Notes under the pieces: model-generated
What the model was told of the DNA's origin: nothing
Seen by the model: the letters and a program-made list of their open reading frames with translations, nothing else
Databases searched by the model: none
Position numbers and translations under genes: made by a program
Shown: piece after piece, positions 1-7,172 of the stretch
Layout of the letters: each line of letters starts with the position of its first letter
How positions within the stretch are numbered: position 1 is the first letter of the stretch
Origin: Monoraphidium neglectum
Taxonomy: Eukaryota; Chlorophyta; Chlorophyceae; Sphaeropleales; Selenastraceae
Length of the DNA stretch: 12,500 nt
Reading direction: 5' to 3'
Assembly (NCBI RefSeq): GCF_000611645.1
Contig: NW_014012806.1
Location: 1 to 12,500 of the forward strand

Positions 1-142
1 TTGGTCGTGATGGCTGGCGCGCGGCCCCTCTGTCACGACCTGATGGGAGGGGCGTCCTGCATGCGGAGGCGCGTGAGGCGCAACATACGGACACAAGCGA
101 AGCCGCCTCTACGCCCCCTTGCACCCTCCTCCCCCCCCCCTC

Positions 143-229
143 CCACACACACACACGCGCGAAGGCACACTTGCACACGCACATCACACACACACACACA
201 CACACACATCACACAAACACATCACACAC
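143..229. repeat. CA-rich microsatellite in a probable intron
   Basis: Runs of CA dinucleotides, broken by short CG and TT interruptions, follow a C-rich stretch (129-143). The longest uninterrupted run is at about 185-208. A pyrimidine tract and CAG at 246-248 follow, so the repeat probably lies at the 3' end of an intron. I see no supportable exon in 1-142. Confidence 0.8.
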
Positions 230-248
230 GTGCCCTCCCTGTTCCCAG

Positions 249-329
249 GTCTTCAACAATTGCCTGGTCAACTCGGGCAAGACCCCTGCCGGCACACCCA
301 TCCCCGCCGCCGCCGGCGCCGGCGCGTGA
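249..329 (+). CDS. Possible terminal exon of an unidentified upstream gene (partial)
   Basis: I do not recognise this gene. A strong acceptor (pyrimidine-rich stretch ending CCCAG at 244-248) is followed by 26 open codons that begin VFNNCLVNSGKTPAG and end in an Ala/Gly-rich stretch, then TGA at 327-329. The non-repetitive first half reads like protein. The exon's phase cannot be checked because no upstream exon is visible in 1-248, which looks intronic. A TGTAA element at 709-713 could be its poly(A) signal, giving a 3' UTR of about 400 nt. The alternative is that this is non-coding and the open frame is chance in GC-rich DNA. Confidence 0.35.
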   Translation, partial: VFNNCLVNSGKTPAGTPIPAAAGAGA

Positions 330-496
330 GGCTCACCGCCACCTGCGCAATGCGGAGCTGCGGCATGGCTCGACCCCATGCGGCGCGACGCCCGGGCGGC
401 TGAGGGGGAGTGCCCAGTGGGAATGACGGCTCGCGGGAGGGGGGGGGCGAGCGCAGCCGGGCGGCTGCGGCGCGCCTCAGACGGTTACTGAGGCTG

Positions 497-520
497 GCTT
501 CGATTATAGCTTCGATCATA
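497..520. repeat. 12-bp tandem duplication
   Basis: Two adjacent 12-bp units, GCTTCGATTATA and GCTTCGATCATA, differ at one base and are followed by a partial third copy (GCTTGG). No function is evident. Confidence 0.7.
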
Positions 521-630
521 GCTTGGGAGCGGAGGCGGCATTTCCCTACCAAGTCCTCATGCCAAGCCCATTACTGAACTGTTGCGTAGGTAATCTTGGA
601 GGCGCGAAGCGCGCCCCGCCTGCACGGGCT

Positions 631-682
631 GTTTTTGTTTCGTACGCCACCACTGGCGTCGTTTTTGTCCCGCAGCCACCAC
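631..682. repeat. Imperfect direct repeat, period about 30 bp
   Basis: GTTTTTGTTTCGTACGCC at 631 is echoed by GTTTTTGTCCCGCAGCC at 661, and both copies run on into ACCAC. They differ by a few substitutions and one indel. This looks like a local duplication in non-coding DNA. Confidence 0.65.
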
Positions 683-708
683 GCCGGGCAGCGGCATCGG
701 ATCACTGC

Positions 709-713
709 TGTAA
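709..713 (+). terminator. Candidate TGTAA poly(A) signal
   Basis: TGTAA is the usual green-algal polyadenylation element. It lies about 380 nt after the proposed stop at 327-329. A second TGTAA lies at 873-877. Either could end the upstream transcript; a five-base match alone is weak evidence. Confidence 0.3.
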
Positions 714-2320
714 CGTTCTCTATCTGTCCGTTCGATTTGCTGAGGCCGCGGCGGGAGTTGCTGGGTGAGCACCCATCACCCAAGGGACAGGCGCTCAGGC
801 GCTGCGCGAAGCCTATTGTGCGACCTGCGTGTTGGCAGCCAACCACCCAGAAACCTGTGTCTCTGGGACTTGTGTAAAGGGGTTTGGGGGAGGGAGCGTG
901 AGGCTCGCGCCTGGCGGCTGGGTGTGGAGGTTGCACCTGGTCAGCAGCACGTTGCCGCAGGGGTGAGACGGCACCCGGCCACCCTGCTGCAGCCAGCTGC
1001 TGAGCTCGCGGCATGGGCGCCAAACTCGGGCCGGCAGCGCGAGGGCTACACAGCAGCCTTCAGCAGGCGCAACCCCCCTCACATCTTGCAAGCCTGCATA
1101 GTACCACCTTGACACAAGCAGCCAGCCAGACAAGCAAACAATGCTGCAAGCTCCAGGGACAAATACCACCTGCGCTGACGAGCCGCTTCGACTGTAGCCC
1201 GCCCACGGCCAGATTGGGCTGCGCAGCGCCGCAGCAGATCAGCCGCCAACAGCGGGCTGCACAGTCAGCACCCGGCAGCCGTGGCACCTTCCTCGGTTGC
1301 CGCATTGCAGGACTGGGCCTCTCCCTGGTCTGCGCGCGCCCTGCCCGCCCCTCTGAAACGTTTTTGCGCAGCCATCTTTGCAGCCTGCCGTGCCTCAGAG
1401 CTTGGTAAGCGGTGGTCCCATCTGGAAGGCTTTCCTCCCGCTGCGCCAATGCTTGAACTTCTCATAGGGCTGGTGGCCACTGACCTGTTGTCCTGGCCGT
1501 GGCAGGAGTGTGACTGGCGTCTCTGCCTAAGGTTCCTTCGGGGCGCCCCTAGTGAGGCTGGCGAATGGACATCACTGCACCAAGCGACGCTTTTGAAGAG
1601 TTGCTATACAACCCTTGCCGCGTTCTGCCTTCCGCTCCACTCCTCCAACCGCGTTGCCACTTGCCGCCCCCCCAAATGTGCTGGCTGCCGCCACGGCTGG
1701 AGCGTCGTCGCTGCCGCTTGGGGCCATGCTAGACATTCTTGGCACGGCAGGGCACGTACCCACAGAGGCGGAGCGCACCGGTGGCTGCGGGCAGCGGCCC
1801 CCGCGTTGGCGACGGCGGCGCTCACGCTGCGGGTTCTGGCCGGGACGTCATGTTTGCATCTGCTCTGCGCGCGGCCGCAATGCTCACCCGATGAGGCCGC
1901 CTGGTTGCGGCGTGACAAGCATGCAGGGCGGGGCGCCCAAGGGATGACATCAGCGCTGAGCTGGCGTGCCTGAGCTAACCCACGTTAACGGACACTGGCA
2001 CGGTACCATCACAGAGCAAGGGCGTGCCGTGGGTAAGGGGGAGAGGGAGGGAGCGGAGGGCGAATGCCCTGAGGCCCAACCGATGGAGCGCCTGCACGTG
2101 AGCAGGTGGGCAAAAGCTCAGGCGTTTGCGTTGTTGCGCCGCCTGCGATCAGAGGGTGCTCGTAGATTGCCAGTGATGCAACTGGTGCAATGTTCGCTGC
2201 TCAGCGCATGCCTCCTTGCTGCCGGTGGATGTAGAGGACGCACATTTGCTGCCTTGATCAGCAAGCTTGACACGCACGCATGCATGGTGACCTGCACATG
2301 CCGCATGGCAGCAGGCTGTG

Positions 2321-2337
2321 CATGGTACCGTACCATG
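2321..2337. repeat. Short perfect hairpin with 7-bp arms
   Basis: CATGGTA, a CCG loop and TACCATG form a perfect inverted repeat. It lies about 140 bp upstream of the SOUL start codon, in a stretch rich in CATG tetramers (from about 2278). It could be a regulatory site or chance. Confidence 0.6.
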
Positions 2338-2344
2338 TGTCGCA

Positions 2345-2474
2345 ATTAATTACACTACTTAATCAGCTTGACATCGTATATTGAAAGCTGTCCGATCGCG
2401 CTCACAGTGACAGCGTGCCGCGCGCAGCAATCAGCAGCAATAGGACTTGATCCGGAGCGAATCAATCGAGGAAG
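2345..2474 (+). promoter_or_regulatory. Presumed promoter and 5' UTR of the SOUL gene
   Basis: A locally AT-richer stretch (2345-2395) stands out from the GC-rich surroundings. It includes GTATATTGA at 2377-2385, a weak TATA-like match about 95 bp before the ATG at 2475. No core element can be assigned with certainty. Confidence 0.3.
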
Positions 2475-5400
2475 ATGGTGTTGAACGCGTGGCAGGTATG
2501 CCGAGGCTGCAATTGCTCTGCTGCCTGGCCAGCGACAGTGCTGAGGGCGACGTGCCGGCCGCACTGCGAGCTGCCCCGCCTGCACCCACACAAACAGCGC
2601 CGCATCCGTGGCGCCCGCCAACCACCACCAGACTGCCGTGGCGGTGGCGGGCAGCGTGGTGGGCGCCGCGGCGCTGCTATGGCCGCTGGGCATCTGGTAC
2701 GAGGTGAGGCGGACTCCTGCAGTCCGTCATGCAGGCAGCCAAGGCACCCGCAGCGCTGAGCATGCGCAGCAGCAGCTGCGCCGTGCGCAACACACGGCTC
2801 GTGCCCCCCTTCATCGCGTACATGAAAGACCCTTCTACACGTGTTTTTGACAGTTGAATTAAACTTTCAACACCGTAGGTGCGCAAGTGTGAGAAGCCTA
2901 AGTACGTCGTCGTACGGGCCCTGGCCAGGTGAATGGGTGGGGGGGGGGGGCGCGAGTTGCGAGGGGTTGGGGCCGCTCCTTGGGCGGAGAGCTCCCCGGG
3001 CGAGGGCGGCAGCCAGCCCCGCCTCAGCCCCTCACGCTTGGGAGCCCATTTGGCGCCGGTGTGCCATCCGCGGCAAACGGCGGGTTGAGGTGGGGATGCG
3101 CGGTGAAGCGGCGGCTTGAGATGCCCATTCAGCGGCTGTGCCAAGCCCATCCTTGGTTTCGACCTGGCAGGCACTCCTGGCGTGACCAGTACCACAACAA
3201 CGCAAACACCAAAAGTCTTCTGCTTCATGGCACAAAGTGCTTCACACATTGCCAACAACGTCTTCTGCCCACCCGCCGTTTTACTTTGCTGCCCCGCCTC
3301 TTTTGCCCGCCGCAGCGCCGCGGGCGACAGGCGCAGGTTCCGGCTGGGACTGGGGCAGCGCGCGGAGCTCCGGCGGTATGCGCCCATGCTGGTGGCTGAG
3401 GTGGAAGTCGAGGGCACGATGAAGGTGCCCAGCACCGCGAGGCCCCCCGCACCTTGCCTGCCGCACCCCCTCGCTGTGCCGCTGTTGCGCGTTCGCCCCA
3501 GCTCTGGTTTTGGCAGATCATCCCTAGAACTTTCGACGTGATTTGTGCTTTTTTGTGCACGCGATCGTGCATGGCGCAGGGATTGTGCCCCGTGTCTCCA
3601 ATGGCTCGTGCCGGCATGCACAAGCATGCATGCGCACCTCCCTGCATGTCAAGGCACTCCCGCGCTGGCCTTTTGCAGGAGGCCTCTTCCGGCGGTTTCC
3701 GCAAGATCGCGCGTTTCATCTTTGGAGGGAACACGCGCCCAGACGGTGCAGGGGCGGGGGAGGCGGTGGCGATGACGTCACCTGTGAGGCAGGAGCTAAT
3801 GGTGGGCCTGCACCGCGCGCGTTGTATCATGCGCGCGTGTGTTTCCGTGTGTGTAGATTGTTTTGTCTTGGTGTGCACGTCGGGTGTGCCTGCACATGTA
3901 TACAGGGTGCCGGCAGCCCACTGTTCCATCGGCTCCAAGATCAGCTTTGTGTGCGATGGGGCCAGCAGGCATGGTCGCAACCCACGCCCTCATCCCCCCA
4001 AACCGCTACCCCTGCCCGCAGGGTCCCTCGCAGCCCATTGCAATGACGTCACCCGTGGTGAGGACGCGCGCTCACCAGCTTGCACCCTTTGCCGCAGCCT
4101 GCAGCGCTGGTCGCCTAGCCTGGACCCAAGCACGTGGCTTAGTCCCCAGGTTTTGCCGCCTGAAGCCCCGGCTGCCCTTGACACCCGTTTGGGGGTGTGT
4201 CGCCACCCAACTTGCATAACAGGAATCAACACCCTAGTGCTCCATTCCGACCCTGACACCAGGTGATGGCGATGGCGGGCAGTGAGTCGCTGCCAGCCGA
4301 GGCGTCCGGCAAAGTGCGGATGTCCTTCGTGATGCCCTCGTGAGTGCCCCCGCTATGGCCTGGGCGGGCGCGAAGAGGAAGCGTTGGCCTTTGATTGGCA
4401 TTGGTGGGGCCCTGCCTGTGTTGGCCGGCCAGCGGGGCAAGGCTGTTGGCCGGCGCATGGGGCAGGTGCCCAGCTGGCTTTGAGGCCCTGACACACAGAG
4501 CCAAAGTTGCACCTTGCCTCGCAATCCCATCACAGCACTCCGTTCCAATGCTCAGCCCATTCGTCTTGTGTCAGCTACAATGCTAATGGGCCCTGTGGGT
4601 TGCAATTTGGGAGCTTGCGCTGTTGCCTGTCGCTCTTCCCACTTCTGCGTGCAACCCCTCATCCTCATGTTCACTCCAACCCCCTCACCCCATTATGCAC
4701 ATCTTCCCCGGGGAGCCCACCCCTGCACCCCCTGCACCCCCTGATTCCCGGCCCTGCCCCCTTTTAACCCCTCCCCAGTATCACCGCACTTCACCTCACC
4801 CCTTCACCACCCACCCCTGCACTCCCCACCCCCCCAGGCAGTACACTAAGGACACACTGCCGCGCCCCAACGACGCTTCTGTTGAGATTAAGGAGGTGAG
4901 ATCCGCCCTCCCCGCACCCGCGCGTGCGCACGCGACGAAAAACAGTTCACTGCTTCTTTTGTGCCGCATTTTGGGGCGCGAGGCAACTCGCAGTGTGTCG
5001 TGCTGGGCTTTGAGGGGGAGCTGGGCACTACTGCAGGCCGGGCCTTTGCTTGACAGCGTAACCCCCTCTGCTAATCCGGCCCCGCCGCGTGCGGCTCGAG
5101 CTGCCATGTACGGCGGTGGCCACGGGCTGTCCACCTCCGCCTGCGCGCCTCTTTGCTTTATCAGGTCCCGGCGCACACGGTGGCGGCGCTGACGTTCCGG
5201 GGGCACGTCAGGGGGCGCAAGGTGGTGGAGGAGCGTAAGCAGCAGCTGCTGCAGATCATGGAGGTGGGGAGCTGTGCGGGTTTGGGGTTTAGGGGTTGGG
5301 GACGACATGGTTCAGGGCTTGAAAGCCACTGCAGTGTGTGTGCACGCGCGTGTGCATGAATCTCACGCATGAGTGGATGAGTACCTGCATGAGCTTGCCT

Positions 5401-5783
5401 GTGGGACGTTGCTGTGTGGTTTTTGGGGGCGGGGTGGCATGTGGGTTTCAGGAGTAAAGACTGCAGGTGCAGCAGGCAAGGGTCGATTAGAGAGATCTCG
5501 TTGACGTTGGAGCCGTTGGCTTGAGAGTTGTCGATTGTTGGAAGGGTTGCCTGCCGTCCTGCGATGCCCGCTTCAACCCTTTTCACCATTGGCACAGGGC
5601 TGTGCTCGCAGCCTCGCTCGTCCGTTCCCTCCCGCGCCCACTCGCGCCCCGCCTCGCTTCGTCATCATGTCACAGGCGGAGGGCCTGGTGCCGCAGGGCA
5701 ACGTCGTGCTCAATCAGTACCACCCCCCCTTCACCTACGGCTGGCAGCGCGTCAACGAGGTCTGCTTCGAGGTCAGGGAGTGA
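2475..5783 (+). CDS. Membrane-anchored SOUL/HEBP-family haem-binding protein, 10 exons, complete
   Basis: Exons: 2475-2495, 2632-2703, 2879-2928, 3316-3424, 3679-3801, 4022-4057, 4263-4339, 4838-4895, 5165-5263, 5676-5783; all phases match, giving 250 residues and TGA. Residues 1-31 form a short polar start, a hydrophobic stretch (8-30, ...AALLWPLGIW) likely to be a signal anchor, then WYE. The SOUL fold follows: KPKYVVVRAL, ELRRYAPMLVAEVEVEG, GGFRKIARFIFGGN, two copies of MTSPV, VRMSFVMPSQYTKDTLPRPND, VPAHTVAALTFRG, and the closing YHPPFTYGWQRVNEVCFEV. These are diagnostic of the SOUL family, which binds haem or other tetrapyrroles in a hydrophobic cleft. In algae and plants members occur in cytosol, chloroplast and eyespot; location here is inferred only as membrane-attached. 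The least certain parts are the 7-codon first exon and the acceptor of exon 4 (3316, 3331 and 3337 all keep frame). The core exons from 3359 onward are secure. Confidence 0.88.
2939..2950 (+). repeat. 12-nt G run in SOUL intron 3
   Basis: An uninterrupted run of 12 G residues begins ten bases after the start of the third intron (donor at 2929). G runs near donors can act as intronic splicing enhancers; that role is inference here. Confidence 0.8.
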
Positions 5784-5815
5784 CGGGGCAGTACGCCACC
5801 AGGTTCCGCAGCCGA

Positions 5816-5836
5816 TGACGTCACTGTGATGTCACA
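5816..5836. promoter_or_regulatory. CRE-like palindrome and adjacent inverted repeat
   Basis: TGACGTCA (5816-5823) is a perfect palindrome of the kind bound by bZIP factors. It is closely followed by TGTGA-TG-TCACA (5825-5836). It lies just after the SOUL stop, presumably in the 3' UTR, so a promoter role is doubtful. Confidence 0.3.
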
Positions 5837-6429
5837 TCGACGGCGTCGGCGGCGGCTCGTACCGACGGATGGATGCGGCGCCCGATGAGTGGCGAATTTC
5901 GGGATGTCGCGACTCTGGTGCGCAGCTGAGGGTTTAGGGTGCGCGTCGCCCCTAATCTCTTGTTGGGTTGCCACTGTCACAGCGCGCGTAGCCAAATTTT
6001 CCCTCATACTTCTGAGCTGGTGGTGGCTGTGCCCTACAGGAGTAGGGCGCAACAGACAATCTGTAGTATTCTGTCTGCCGTCGCTCTGCATGGCTGTGTA
6101 CCTTCCAACCTCCTTGTGGCTGCCGCCCGCTTTTGTTGCTTCGAGTCTGCTACCAGGGTGTGACACGTGATTGTTGTTGTTTAGAATGCAGGTTTATGAA
6201 GCCGTCAGCCGCATGAAAAGGTGCACCGACATTGCTGCAACCTGCGTTGCCGCGTCATGTTCCCATCGTAGCAAATGTCCAGGGCCACCTCGTTTCATGT
6301 CGCTGCCTCGTGAGACGCAACTACCCCTGCAGACGAGTACCCCCAGCGGCGATGCAGCTCGTGCGGCTGTGCTTGCCACCGACCATGCTTTCAAGAGTGC
6401 TGCCTGGTGAAGTCAGTAGTTCCACAAGA

Positions 6430-6434
6430 TTACA
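6430..6434 (-). terminator. Candidate TGTAA poly(A) signal for the kinase gene
   Basis: TTACA on the + strand reads TGTAA on the kinase strand, about 740 nt beyond the kinase stop codon. It is the only minus-strand TGTAA I found in the spacer. A 3' UTR of this length is plausible for an alga. Confidence 0.35.
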
Positions 6435-7032
6435 TCCAAGCGGTGTGTAGCGCATGCTTCCATTGTCTGAACTCAACACTGTTGCCTGCACAGATGCTGC
6501 TCAGCGCCAGCCTTCAACACAACCGTCAACACCAGAAAACAGAGGGACAGATACTGCTTCAATGAAAAGGACAAGGCATCGTGCACACGTAGTCTCCAAA
6601 AATCACAACGAAGCAGGGTTTTGCAGCCAGCAGGCTCAGCAAGTGGTCGGCAACAAAGGCACACATGCTGCTGCTGTCCCGAGAGGGGCCGCGGGCGGTA
6701 TGGTGGCGGTGTTGGTCATCTGCTCTTAGGGCGCTGAGCAGTGCCTGGATAAACAGTTGAGTGCAGTACACCATCCTCTCACCCCCTCCCGCCTGACTCT
6801 TTGTGCGGTGATCCCCACTTGTAGTACTGTGCACGCGCAAACTTGACCAGAGCGTGCAGAGAGTCGGGCGAAGTTGGTGCTTTTCAAATCGCACTGGTCA
6901 GTAGAATGCACTAGTCAACAGATGGAATGCGGCGCCTTTGCCTGTCACAAACCCTCAGCTCAGCTTTGTCGTCTAGTAGGAAGCTGCATTCAGGGCTAGC
7001 GAAAAAATCGGTGAGAATCAGAAGTCAGTGCT

Positions 7033-7037
7033 TGTAA
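7033..7037 (+). terminator. Candidate TGTAA poly(A) signal for the SOUL gene
   Basis: This is the only plus-strand TGTAA I found between the SOUL stop and the kinase stop, about 1.25 kb after the SOUL stop. If used, the SOUL 3' UTR would overlap the kinase 3' UTR in antisense. A non-canonical nearer signal is an alternative. Confidence 0.25.
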
Positions 7038-7172
7038 GGAGATAGTGCAGATAAGGAGTCAATGTGAATAGGAAGTCGCTTGCTGATGTGTCCTTAACTG
7101 TTCCAGCCAAAGACCACGCCATCCCTGGGGCTGGCACGACAAGGTCGGTCTGGTTGGTGAAGTGCCCAGCAC

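Larger units (their letters stand above)
330..2474. other. Intergenic region with no supportable gene
   Basis: Several open frames cross this region on both strands, the longest about 230 codons. None begins with a convincing ATG, shows a recognisable domain, or connects by splice sites to a neighbour. The left part may be the 3' UTR of the gene ending at 329. The right part should hold the promoter and 5' UTR of the SOUL gene starting at 2475. A 9-nt G run lies at 439-447, and small repeats and a hairpin are listed separately. Confidence 0.6.
5784..7172. other. Convergent spacer, probably the 3' UTRs of both genes
   Basis: The region between the SOUL stop and the kinase stop has no supportable coding sequence; the open frames are short and lack family motifs. 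Base composition is visibly less GC-rich from about 6160 to 7100 than in the flanking genes. It should hold the 3' UTR of each convergent gene. Confidence 0.6.

Noticed and set aside
1281..1973. A 230-codon open frame on the + strand.
   Set aside because: It starts at GTG, shows no family motif and has no splice link to a neighbour. Long chance frames are common in DNA this GC-rich.
2677..3627. A 316-codon open frame on the - strand.
   Set aside because: It runs antisense across SOUL exons and introns, with no recognisable domain.
3454..4266. A 270-codon continuous + frame overlapping SOUL exon 5.
   Set aside because: Only the exon 5 part resembles the SOUL family. The rest is intron read-through; splicing restores the family alignment.
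5281..5297. Telomere-like TTTGGGGTTTAGGGG in a SOUL intron, with a similar GGGTTTAGGG at about 5931.
   Set aside because: Only one or two imperfect units, without tandem arrays; probably G-rich chance sequence.
4796..5308. A 170-codon open frame on the - strand.
   Set aside because: It is antisense to SOUL exons 8 and 9 and has no motif or splice support.
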